Source of the DNA: Kitasatospora purpeofusca
GTDB taxonomy: Bacteria; Actinomycetota; Actinomycetes; Streptomycetales; Streptomycetaceae
Assembly: GCF_000718025.1 (NCBI RefSeq)
Contig: NZ_JODS01000010.1
Location: forward strand, 184,901-248,900
Length of the DNA stretch: 64,000 nucleotides
Direction of reading: 5' to 3'
The notes beneath the pieces are model-generated. The model ran no database searches. It was not told the origin of the DNA and saw nothing but the letters and a program-made list of their open reading frames with translations. A program made the translations under genes and the position numbers. Of the stretch, positions 31,503-39,604 are shown piece by piece (position 1 is the stretch's first letter; each line of letters starts with the position of its first letter).

Positions 31503-32591
31503 TCAGGCGTTGTTCTGCTTCGGCTCGTCGCCCGGCTTGTCGGTGATCGAGCGGCCCAGCACCGCCGTGTGGCCGACCACCGTACCGGCCTTGCCGAAGT
31601 CGCCGTCGGTGACGACGACCTCGCGCTCACCGAGGAACTCGTGGCTCTTCGGGTCGAAGATCCACTCGGTGCGGACACCGCTGTCCTCGTGCGCCACGGC
31701 GACACCGTGGCGGCCCGAGGCGTCCGCCGAGTCCGCGACCGCGGTGACGCCGGGGATCTTGGCGGCGGCGCGGTAGAGGGCGGCGCTGACGGCAGGCGGG
31801 GCGATCTGCTCGCGCAGCAGGTCCCCGATGGTCCCGAACGCCTGCTGGTCAGGGGTGCGGCCCTGGCCCTTGGTCTCGGCGTAGATCTTCTTCAGCAGCG
31901 CGTCCGGGTCGGTCGGCAGACCGGCCAGGTAGTTGTAGGTCGGCGCGCCGATGCTCGGCTTCTTGGTCGGGTCGATCCACAGCCCGCCGTCGGGACGCGG
32001 CGCGGGTCGCTTGTCCCCCTCCTTGGCGGCGGCCTCGCCCTTGCCGAACTTGCCCTCCTCCTTCAGGACGCCCCACTGGCTGCCGTCCACCGACAGCCAG
32101 ATCTGGCGGCGGTGCGGCGCGTCGACCTTCGTCTCGCCGGTGGCCAGGTTGGTGCCCGCGAAGGACACCAGGCTGTCGATGTAGACGAACTGGTTCTTGC
32201 CGGGCTTCGGGTCCGGCTTGCCGGCCGCGGTGTCGGCGGCCTGGGTCAGCAGCTGGACGGCGGCGACCGGGGCGACGTTCAGCGTGGTGCTGCCGCTCTC
32301 GGCCGGCTGCTGCTCGCCCTGGACCTGCTGCCCGCTCTGCTGCTGGGCCAGCGGGGCCTTGGAGGCCGCGCCGTCACTGCCGCCCGGCAGGACCATCGCC
32401 AGGGCCAGACCGCCCGCCAGGGCCGGAATCGCCACCCAGCCGAGCTTGCCCCGCCGGACCCGCGCGGGCTTCGTGTCCCGGATCTCACTCATCAGATGTC
32501 CCCTCAACAGCCGGTGGCGGTCTGAGGAGAGTTCGGGCCGCGCCGGCGGCGGCAACAGCCGGGCCAGCTCGGCACGCTCGTGCTCGTTCAT
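31503..32591 (-). CDS. CU044_5270 family protein (sigma-factor partner)
   Basis: A 362-residue membrane-anchored protein: a cytoplasmic head of about 50 residues, one helix at about 50-68 (LGWVAIPALAGGLALAMVLPGG), a Gln-rich linker and an extracellular domain (from about 100) with AVQLLTQAADTAAGKPDPKPGKNQFVYIDS and WIDPTKKPSIGAPTYNYLAGLPTDPDALLKKIY. This family is regularly encoded right after an ECF sigma factor; its start overlaps the sigma gene stop (ATGA). It may be an anti-sigma factor or a sensor, but no zinc-binding anti-sigma motif is visible. Confidence 0.87.
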   Translation of the reverse strand: MNEHERAELARLLPPPARPELSSDRHRLLRGHLMSEIRDTKPARVRRGKLGWVAIPALAGGLALAMVLPGGSDGAASKAPLAQQQSGQQVQGEQQPAESGSTTLNVAPVAAVQLLTQAADTAAGKPDPKPGKNQFVYIDSLVSFAGTNLATGETKVDAPHRRQIWLSVDGSQWGVLKEEGKFGKGEAAAKEGDKRPAPRPDGGLWIDPTKKPSIGAPTYNYLAGLPTDPDALLKKIYAETKGQGRTPDQQAFGTIGDLLREQIAPPAVSAALYRAAAKIPGVTAVADSADASGRHGVAVAHEDSGVRTEWIFDPKSHEFLGEREVVVTDGDFGKAGTVVGHTAVLGRSITDKPGDEPKQNNA

Positions 32592-33217
32592 CGGTTCGTC
32601 TCCCGTGTCGACCGGGCCGCATCGGTGCGGCCAACCCGTACCTGTCCGGGCTCGGGGCGGAGTTCCCGCCCTTTTTGCAGTTCTTCCTCGGCGAGCGCCC
32701 GGAGCTTGGTGCGGGCGCGCGAGAGCCGCGAACGCACCGTTCCGACCGGCACCCCGAGCGCCTCGGCGGCACTGGCGTAGTCGAGCCCGGCCCAGACGCA
32801 GAGGCCGAACACCTCCCGCTCCGCCTTCCGCAGCCGCTCCAGCGCCCGCCGCGCGGCGGCCAGTTGGGCGCTGTCGTCAAGCCGCCCGACGAGTTCGTCG
32901 GCGAAGTCCGGCACCACGTCCCGGGGTGGCAGCCGCTCCATCGCGGCGCGGTGCCGCCGGGCCGCCCGGGTCGTGTTCCGCAGCACGTTGGCGGCGACCC
33001 CGAACAGCCAGGGGCGGACCGGCTCGTCGCTCTCGCGCAGTTTGTGGCGCAGCCGCCACGCCTCCAGGAAGGTCAGCTGGACGATGTCCTCCGCGACCGC
33101 CCAGTCCCCCGACACCCGCACCGCGTACCGGTACAGGTCGTCTGCCGACTGATCGAAAAGCTCCCCGAACGCCCATTGGTCCCCGTTCCGTATCCGTCCC
33201 CGCTGTGACAGCTCCAC
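32588..33217 (-). CDS. ECF-family RNA polymerase sigma factor
   Basis: A 209-residue group 4 sigma factor: region 2 in ELFDQSADDLYRYAVRVSGDWAVAEDIVQLTFLEAWR, with RPWLFGVAANVLRN, and region 4 in RRALERLRKAEREVFGLCVWAGLDYASAAEALGVPVGTVRSRLSRARTKL. Start: GTG at 33217, GGAGGT directly adjacent; the alignment allows little variation. Co-translated with the CU044_5270 partner. Target promoters unknown. The 100-nt region upstream has TTCCGAAGCCG repeats but no clear self-recognised promoter. Confidence 0.92.
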   Translation of the reverse strand: MELSQRGRIRNGDQWAFGELFDQSADDLYRYAVRVSGDWAVAEDIVQLTFLEAWRLRHKLRESDEPVRPWLFGVAANVLRNTTRAARRHRAAMERLPPRDVVPDFADELVGRLDDSAQLAAARRALERLRKAEREVFGLCVWAGLDYASAAEALGVPVGTVRSRLSRARTKLRALAEEELQKGRELRPEPGQVRVGRTDAARSTRETNR

Positions 33218-33317
33218 ACCTCCACCTGTCCGCGGCAGCGTCGCGGTTCCGAAGCCGTTCCGAAGCCGTTCCGAGGGCCGTTCCGAGAGCGGTTCCGGGA
33301 GCCGACCCGGGAACGGC

Positions 33318-34214
33318 TCAGGAGCAGTAGGTGTCGCGGTTGGCCAGGGCGAGGCCGGTCACCCGCTCGGCGTCGACGGTGAACTCGTACCGCCACCCCT
33401 GCTCGACCTGGCCGATCCCGGCCCACAGGGTGTACTTGCCGTCCTTGCCGAGCTGGAGCCCCTGGACCTCGTAGGCCGCCTTGAGCTCCGCGACCGTGGA
33501 GCCCGCCCCGATGCCCTCGGCGGTGCGCGCACCGGCGGGGGCGACCAGTTCGCGCAGGCCCTCCAGGCCGAAGCCGGCCCGGCCGGTGGTGAGGAAGGCG
33601 AGGTCCCGGGCCTCACGGGCCGCCTTCAGCTCGTCGAACACCTTCATCAGCTGCTCGTGCGCCTCCTGGCGGGCCTTCGACTTCTCCTGGAAGGCCGCCA
33701 TCCGGTCGGTGAAGCTCTTGACGTCCTTCGCCGAGTAGCTGGCCGGAGGGGCCGGGAAGACCTCCGTCTCCTTCCTCGCGGCCTCGTTCCGGGCGTTGGC
33801 CTGGACGTACTTGGCCTGGAGCGCCTCCTCGGCGGCCATCCGGACCGGGTCCGGGGCAGGGCCGCTCCGGTACGCGAAGTCGGTGCAGCCGTTGAGCAGC
33901 GACACGGGGGCGGCCTCCAGGGCGCCGGTGGCCAGCGCGACGTCCTTGGTCATCCCGGGCTTGAGCCCGCGGTAGCCGACGAGAGCGGAGAACGGCTCCG
34001 GGGTCGCGGACGGCGTGGGGCTCGCGGTCGGCGGCGCACCGGCCCGGCCCGCGACCGCCCCCGCGCCGTCGGCGCCCGCCCCGTTCGACCCGCAGGCCGC
34101 CGCCCCTCCGGCGAGCAGCGCGGCCGCCAGCGCGGCTCCGGTCAGACGCCCGACCCGTCCTGCCCGCCCGGCCTGCCCGGCCTCTCCGCTCCGCCCGGCC
34201 CATGACTTCGACAC
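33318..34214 (-). CDS. Probable lipoprotein, hypothetical
   Basis: A 298-residue exported protein. After a basic N terminus a hydrophobic stretch, LTGAALAAALLAGGAAACG, ends in a Cys (about residue 41), a weak lipobox (AAAC). A Pro/Thr/Ser-rich linker (APPTASPTPSATPEP) leads to a helical domain with many Lys/Glu, including KDVKSFTDRMAAFQEKSKARQEAHEQLMKVF (coiled coil) and a C-terminal strand-rich part. Two Cys, in NGCTDF and TYCS, may pair. GTG 34214 is preferred because it gives a signal peptide of normal length. Unknown function, adjacent to but separate from the sigma factor. Confidence 0.7.
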   Translation of the reverse strand: MSKSWAGRSGEAGQAGRAGRVGRLTGAALAAALLAGGAAACGSNGAGADGAGAVAGRAGAPPTASPTPSATPEPFSALVGYRGLKPGMTKDVALATGALEAAPVSLLNGCTDFAYRSGPAPDPVRMAAEEALQAKYVQANARNEAARKETEVFPAPPASYSAKDVKSFTDRMAAFQEKSKARQEAHEQLMKVFDELKAAREARDLAFLTTGRAGFGLEGLRELVAPAGARTAEGIGAGSTVAELKAAYEVQGLQLGKDGKYTLWAGIGQVEQGWRYEFTVDAERVTGLALANRDTYCS

Positions 34215-34241
34215 AGTGTTCAATCCCCTCGTTCGGGGGTC

Positions 34242-34266
34242 ACCGTATCGAACGTGTGCGCACACG
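34242..34266 (-). promoter_or_regulatory. Promoter with palindromic operator for the lipoprotein gene
   Basis: A TACGGT -10 (34247-34242) is overlooked by the perfect 14-bp palindrome CGTGTGCGCACACG (34253-34266), which occupies the spacer/-35 region, so a repressor could block it. The lipoprotein start lies about 28 nt downstream. Confidence 0.4.
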
Positions 34267-34270
34267 AAGC

Positions 34271-34304
34271 GGCGGGCCCGCGTCCACCAGGACGCGGGCC
34301 CGCC
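34271..34304 (-). terminator. Terminator of the NAD-GDH gene
   Basis: 15-bp stem GGCGGGCCCGCGTCC / GGACGCGGGCCCGCC, loop ACCA, 20 nt past the gdh stop. Confidence 0.8.
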
Positions 34305-34324
34305 GTCGAACCGCTACAACCTCG

Positions 34325-37300
34325 TCAGCGCATCGAACCCGTGCGGAGCAGGGTCCGGATGACACGCATCGCGACCGAGAGGCTGGACAGCTCGTAGTTG
34401 TCCGAACCCCTTATGTCGTCGAGGGTGCTCTTGGCCCGGTTCAGCAGGGTCGCGTTGAGCTCCGCCCAGGCGGTGTACCGCTCCTCGGGGGTGGCACCCT
34501 CGGGGCCGCAGGCCAGGATGTCGGCGGTCAGCGCCGCGTGGGCCGCGAAGAGGTCCTCGCGGATGGCGGCGCGGGCCATCGACGACCAGCGGTCGATGCG
34601 CGGCAGCTCGATGATGCGGTCGAGCAGGTGGGTGATCTGCAGGCGGTCGGCGAGGTCGTAGTAGAGCTCGGCGACCTGGGCGACGTCCTTGCCGGACCGG
34701 TCCGCGACCTCGGTGATGTCCAGGGTCGGGAAGGTCGAGGACAGGCCCGCGATCCGGGTGGCGAGCTCCTCCGGCACACCGGCGCCGGCGAGCTCCCCGT
34801 AGACGTGCTCGAACCAGGCCAGGTCCTCGCCGCGCAGCGGCTTGGGCAGCGAGCCCCACACCTGGTTGACCCGGTCGTGGAAGAACTCGATGGTGCCGGC
34901 GATGTCCAGCGGCTGGCGCCGGTTGTTGAGCATCCACCGGGTGGCGCGCTCGACCAGACGGCGCGAGTGCAGCCGCATCTTGGTCTGCGCCCGGGCCGGG
35001 ACCCGGTTGTCCAGGCCCTCGATCTCGGACCAGATCTCCTCCAGGCCGAAGACGGCCCGGGCGGCGGTGTGGGTGCGGGCGACCTCTTCGTAGGTCGCGC
35101 CGGTCTCCTCCTTCAGGCGGAAGGCGAAGGTGCAGCCGCCGCGGTTGATCGTGTCGTTGACGATCAGCGTGGTGATGATCTCGCGGCGCAGCGGGTGCCG
35201 GTCGATCTGCTCGGCGAACCGGGCCCGCAGCGCGCTGGGGAAGTACTCGTGCAGCGCGGTGCGGAAGAACGGGTCGTCGGGCAGGTCGGTGGCGAGCAGC
35301 TCGTCGGCCAGGGTGATCTTGGTGTAGGCGAGCAGCACCGACATCTCGGGCTGGGACAGGCCCCGGCCGTTCTGCTGGCGCTCGCGGATCTGCCGCTCGG
35401 TGGGCAGGTACTCCAGGCCCCGGTCGAGCTGGCCGGCCGACTCCAGCCGGTTGATCATCCGGGAGTGGACGTTGACCATGCTGTGCGCCTGGGCGACCGC
35501 GTTGGCCAGCACCACGTTCTGCGCGTAGTTGTTGCGCAGGACGAGGTGGCCGACCTCGTCGGTCATCTCGGCGAGCAGGGTGTTGCGCTGCTTGACCGTC
35601 ATGTCGCCGTCGGCGACCACCTGGTTGAGCAGGATCTTGATGTTGACCTCGTGGTCCGAGGTGTCCACGCCGGCCGAGTTGTCGATGGCGTCGGTGTTGA
35701 TCCAGCCGCCGGTGCTCTCCGGGCCGCCGGAGGCCGCGTACTCGATGCGGCCGAGCTGGGTGCAGCCGAGGTTGCCGCCCTCGCCGACGACGCGGGCGCG
35801 GACCTGCTCGCCGTTGACGCGGATGGCGTCGTTGGCCTTGTCGCCGACCTCGGCGTTGGTCTCGGTGGAGGCCTTGACGTAGGTGCCGATGCCGCCGTTC
35901 CAGAACAGGTCGACGGGCGCCTGCAGGATGGCCTTCATCAGCTCGGCGGGGGTGAGCCGGGTGTCGGAGACGCCCAGGGCGGCCCGGACCTGCGCGGTGA
36001 GCTGGATCGACTTGGCGCTGCGCGGGAAGATCCCGCCGCCGGCCGAGATCAGCGACCGGTCGTAGTCGTCCCAGGAGCTGCGGGGCAGCTCGAACAGGCG
36101 GCGGCGCTCGGCGTACGAGGAGGCCGCCTCCGGGTTCGGGTCCAGGAAGATGTGGCGGTGGTCGAAGGCGGCGACCAGGCGGATGTGCTCGCTGAGCAGC
36201 ATGCCGTTGCCGAAGACGTCGCCGGACATGTCGCCGATGCCGATGACGGTGAAGTCCTCGGACTGGGTGTCGACGCCGAGCTCGCGGAAGTTGCGCTTGA
36301 CGGACTCCCAGGCGCCGCGGGCGGTGATGCCCATGCCCTTGTGGTCGTAGCCGGCCGAGCCGCCGGAGGCGAACGCGTCGCCCAGCCAGAAGCCGTAGGA
36401 CTCGGCGACACCGTTGGCGATGTCGGAGAAGGTCGCGGTGCCCTTGTCGGCGGCGACGACCAGGTAGGTGTCGTCCTCGTCGTGGCGGACCACGTCGGCC
36501 GGGTGGACGACCTCGCCGCCGACCAGGTTGTCGGTGATGTCCAGCAGCGCCGAGATGAAGGTCTTGTAGGACGAGATGCCCTCGGCCAGCCAGGCGTCAC
36601 GGTCCACCGACGGGTCCGGCAGCTGCTTGGCGACGAAGCCGCCCTTGGCGCCGACCGGCACGATGACGGTGTTCTTCACCATCTGCGCCTTGACCAGGCC
36701 GAGGATCTCGGTGCGGAAGTCCTCGCGCCGGTCGGACCAGCGCAGACCGCCGCGGGCGACCTTGCCGAAGCGCAGGTGCACGCCCTCGACCTGCGGCGAG
36801 TAGACCCAGATCTCGAACGCCGGGCGCGGGGCCGGCAGGTCCGGGATGGCCTTCGGGTCGAACTTCATCGACACGTAGGAGTGCCAGGCGCCGGTGCCGT
36901 CGTGCTGGAAGAAGTTGGTCCGCAGGGTGGCCTTGATGAGGTGCAGGAAGGAGCGCAGGATGCGGTCCTCGTCCAGCGAGACGACCTCGTCCAGCGCGCC
37001 GTCCAGCTCCTCCAGGATGCCCTCGGTCAGCTCCAGCGCGCCCTGCTGGTGGCTGGGGCTGAGCCGGGCCTCGAAGAGGTTCACCAGCAGGCGGGTGGTG
37101 TGGGTGTTGTTGCGGAGCGCGTCCTCCATGTAGTCCTGGGAGAACGTGGAGCCCGCCTGGCGCAGGTACTTGGCGTACGCGCGCAGCATCATCGCCTGGC
37201 GCCAGGTCAGCCCGGCGGTCAGGACGAGGTCGTTGAAGCCGTCGTTCTCGGCCAGGCCGGTCCAGGTGGCGGCGAAGGTCTCCTGGAAGCGGTCGCGGGC

Positions 37301-39271
37301 CTCGTCGGTCAGCTCGACGGCCTCGCGCAGCCGCAGACCGAAGTCGTACACCCAGGCGGTGGTGTGGTCGGAGCGGGTCAGCGCGTACGGGTGCTCGTCG
37401 AGCACCTCGACGCCCAGTCGCTGGAGGACCGGCAGCACCTCGGTGAGCGAGATCGGGCCGCCCACCCGGTAGATCTTGAAGCGGCGCTCGTCGTCGCCGG
37501 CGCCGACCGGCTGGTAGAGGTTCAGCCGGAAGTCGCCGTCGCCGTGCAGCGACTCGATCTGCTTGAGGTCCGCGACCGCGGTGCGCGCGGTGAAGTCCGC
37601 GCGGTAACCGTCGGGGAAGGCGTTGGCGTACTTGCGGGAGAGCTCGGCGGCCTTCTCCTCGCCCAGCTCGACGTGCAGCTGGTCGTTGAACCCGTCCATC
37701 CAGAACCGGGCGGCCTCGGCCAGCTTGGCCTCGATCCGCTCGATCTCGGCGTCCGACAGGTGCGGCAGCTCGCTGCCGGGGGTGACCCGCACGACGAAGT
37801 GCAGTCGGGTCAGCACCGACTCCGTCGACCAGACCGTGTAGTCGATCGAGGCGCCGTTGAGCTCCTGCATCAGGATGTCCATGAGGCGCAGCCGGATGCG
37901 GGTGGTGTAGCGGTCGCGCGGCAGGTAGACCAGCGCGGAGAAGTAGCGCCCGTACTCGTCCTGGCGCAGGAACAGCCGCAGCCGGCGGCGCTCCTGGAGG
38001 TAGAGCACGCTGGTGGCGATCTGCAGCAGCTCGTCGGCCGGAGTCTGGAAGATCTCGTCCCGGGGGAAGGTCTCCAGGATCTGCAGCAGGTCGCGGCCGT
38101 CGTGGCTCTCGGTGGAGAAGCCGGAGTCGACGATGACGTCCTGGACCTTGCGGCGGACGACCGGGATGCGGCTGACCGACTCGGTGTAGGCGGCGGCCGA
38201 GAACAGGCCGAGGAAGCGGCGCTCGCCGATGACCACGCCGTTGGCGTCGAACTTCTTCACGCCGACGTAGTCGAGGTAGGACGGGCGGTGCACGGTCGCC
38301 CGGCTGTTGGCCTTGGTGAGGACGAGCAGCTTCTTCTCGTGGGCCTTGGCGCGCACCGGCGCGGACAGCCGGCCGAAGGCCTCGCTGACGGCGTGGTGCT
38401 GGTCGTCGTGGCCGATCGGGTCGGAGCGCAGGATGCCGAGGCCGGTCCCGGCGACGGCCTTGAGGACCTCCTCGCCCTCGTGCTCGACCAGGTCGTACTC
38501 GCGGTAGCCGAGGAAGGTGAAGTGGTCGTCGGCGAGCCAGCGCATGAGCTCCCAGGCCTCGCCGACCTCCTGCTCGGGCAGGCCGGCCGGGGGCTGCTCG
38601 GCGAGCTCGTCGGCCAGACGCAGCGCGGAGTCGCGCATCTTGGTCCAGTCCTCGACGACCTCGCGGACGTCGCCGAGCACCCGGCGCAGGTCGGTCTCGA
38701 TCTCGCGCAGGTCGTCGCGGTCGGTCTCGCGGTCGACCTCGATGTGCATCCACGACTCGACGGTCGCGTCGGCCGGCCACTCGGTGCCGGAGGCCTGGCT
38801 GCGGGCGCAGGCGTCGACGTCGAGGATCTCCAGCAGCTTGCCGGTGATGTCGCGGCGGACGACCAGCTGGGGGTGGATGACGATGTGGATCGCGCGGTCC
38901 TGGCGGGACAGCTCGTTGGTCACCGAGTCGACCAGGAACGGCATGTCGTCGGTGACGACCTCGACCACGGTGTGGCCGCAGGACCAGCCGTTCTCCTCGA
39001 CCGAGGGGGTGTGCACCCGCACCTCGGCGGTGCCCTGGGGGCGCTTGAGGCCCAGGCGGTAGTGCGAGGCGGCCGCGCCGTAGACGTCGACCGGGTCGCG
39101 GTCGACCAGGTCCTCGGCCGCCGTGTGGAGGTAGTAGTGGTGCAGGTACGCGGACAGAGCGCCGTTGCTCAGTCCCTCCCCCGGCGCCGCTCCCCCCACC
39201 TGGCTGTTCTCAGCGGCTGCTGCTGCCTTCCTGAGCAGTTCGGCCTTGGCTGCGTCCAGCTTGGTCTGCAT
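34325..39271 (-). CDS. gdh: NAD-dependent glutamate dehydrogenase, large (about 180-kDa) type
   Basis: A 1648-residue enzyme of the type first described in Streptomyces clavuligerus (about 1650 residues). It oxidises glutamate to 2-oxoglutarate and ammonia, with NAD. A long N-terminal half with ACT-like segments (MPFLVDSVTNELSRQ) carries regulation. The catalytic half has KVARGGLRWSDRREDFRTEIL, the catalytic Lys in VGAKGGF, GMGITARGAWESVKRNF, and GIGDMSGDVFGNGML (nucleotide binding). ATG 39271 with AGGAG upstream is the family start. It has its own promoter and a leader of about 175 nt. Confidence 0.95.
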   Translation of the reverse strand: MQTKLDAAKAELLRKAAAAAENSQVGGAAPGEGLSNGALSAYLHHYYLHTAAEDLVDRDPVDVYGAAASHYRLGLKRPQGTAEVRVHTPSVEENGWSCGHTVVEVVTDDMPFLVDSVTNELSRQDRAIHIVIHPQLVVRRDITGKLLEILDVDACARSQASGTEWPADATVESWMHIEVDRETDRDDLREIETDLRRVLGDVREVVEDWTKMRDSALRLADELAEQPPAGLPEQEVGEAWELMRWLADDHFTFLGYREYDLVEHEGEEVLKAVAGTGLGILRSDPIGHDDQHHAVSEAFGRLSAPVRAKAHEKKLLVLTKANSRATVHRPSYLDYVGVKKFDANGVVIGERRFLGLFSAAAYTESVSRIPVVRRKVQDVIVDSGFSTESHDGRDLLQILETFPRDEIFQTPADELLQIATSVLYLQERRRLRLFLRQDEYGRYFSALVYLPRDRYTTRIRLRLMDILMQELNGASIDYTVWSTESVLTRLHFVVRVTPGSELPHLSDAEIERIEAKLAEAARFWMDGFNDQLHVELGEEKAAELSRKYANAFPDGYRADFTARTAVADLKQIESLHGDGDFRLNLYQPVGAGDDERRFKIYRVGGPISLTEVLPVLQRLGVEVLDEHPYALTRSDHTTAWVYDFGLRLREAVELTDEARDRFQETFAATWTGLAENDGFNDLVLTAGLTWRQAMMLRAYAKYLRQAGSTFSQDYMEDALRNNTHTTRLLVNLFEARLSPSHQQGALELTEGILEELDGALDEVVSLDEDRILRSFLHLIKATLRTNFFQHDGTGAWHSYVSMKFDPKAIPDLPAPRPAFEIWVYSPQVEGVHLRFGKVARGGLRWSDRREDFRTEILGLVKAQMVKNTVIVPVGAKGGFVAKQLPDPSVDRDAWLAEGISSYKTFISALLDITDNLVGGEVVHPADVVRHDEDDTYLVVAADKGTATFSDIANGVAESYGFWLGDAFASGGSAGYDHKGMGITARGAWESVKRNFRELGVDTQSEDFTVIGIGDMSGDVFGNGMLLSEHIRLVAAFDHRHIFLDPNPEAASSYAERRRLFELPRSSWDDYDRSLISAGGGIFPRSAKSIQLTAQVRAALGVSDTRLTPAELMKAILQAPVDLFWNGGIGTYVKASTETNAEVGDKANDAIRVNGEQVRARVVGEGGNLGCTQLGRIEYAASGGPESTGGWINTDAIDNSAGVDTSDHEVNIKILLNQVVADGDMTVKQRNTLLAEMTDEVGHLVLRNNYAQNVVLANAVAQAHSMVNVHSRMINRLESAGQLDRGLEYLPTERQIRERQQNGRGLSQPEMSVLLAYTKITLADELLATDLPDDPFFRTALHEYFPSALRARFAEQIDRHPLRREIITTLIVNDTINRGGCTFAFRLKEETGATYEEVARTHTAARAVFGLEEIWSEIEGLDNRVPARAQTKMRLHSRRLVERATRWMLNNRRQPLDIAGTIEFFHDRVNQVWGSLPKPLRGEDLAWFEHVYGELAGAGVPEELATRIAGLSSTFPTLDITEVADRSGKDVAQVAELYYDLADRLQITHLLDRIIELPRIDRWSSMARAAIREDLFAAHAALTADILACGPEGATPEERYTAWAELNATLLNRAKSTLDDIRGSDNYELSSLSVAMRVIRTLLRTGSMR

Positions 39272-39389
39272 GACTTCTTGGCTCCTGTCGCGCGCCGTTG
39301 CGTGACTCGGTGGTGGTATCGGGATCCACCGCCGGGGTCTTCCGCAATCCTGCCGCACCATCCAGCTGAAAAGGCCCCATGGCGCGCAT
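39210..39389 (-). other. Possible upstream reading frame in the gdh leader
   Basis: ATG at 39389 with GAGGTG 4 nt upstream opens a 59-codon frame (MRAMGPFQLDGAAGLRK...) that runs 62 nt into gdh, out of frame. It lies after the predicted transcription start (about 39447). Codon use is not strongly gene-like, so this may be chance. Confidence 0.25.
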
Positions 39390-39453
39390 GGAACACCTCT
39401 GCAGTGGGTAGGACGCAACGTTCGGCCTGCGGAGCCACCCGACGACGCCAGCC

Positions 39454-39482
39454 AGCCTAACGGGATCAATCGAAGGTGTCAG
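39454..39482 (-). promoter_or_regulatory. gdh promoter
   Basis: CTGACA (39482-39477), 17 bp, TAGGCT (39459-39454): one of the best consensus matches in the window; transcription would start near 39447. Confidence 0.65.
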
Positions 39483-39492
39483 GGGACAAGCA

Positions 39493-39559
39493 GGCGCAAA
39501 CCTGCAGGAAGATCGAGCCGTCCTGGACAGCTTGTCCAATCAGCCTGCCGGTTTGCGCC
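39493..39559 (-). terminator. Large imperfect stem-loop after the P5C dehydrogenase gene
   Basis: GGCGCAAACCTGCAGG (39493-39508) pairs with CCTGCCGGTTTGCGCC (39544-39559), 16 bp with one mismatch. Its loop contains a second dyad, TGGACA-GCT-TGTCCA (39524-39538). It begins 46 nt after the stop codon and ends just before the gdh promoter, so it separates the two genes. Confidence 0.5.
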
Positions 39560-39604
39560 GAAAGCCGGAACTTCGTGCGGAGCCGGTGTGCACACGGTCG
39601 GCGT

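Noticed and set aside
34202..39460. Long plus-strand open frame antisense to gdh
   Set aside because: It is an artefact of G/C-rich third positions; the amino-acid content (GxxVG, Arg/Leu/Val repeats) shows no domain, and the minus-strand enzyme is unmistakable. The same applies to long frames opposite the Mo subunit, HelD, secA and the FHA gene.
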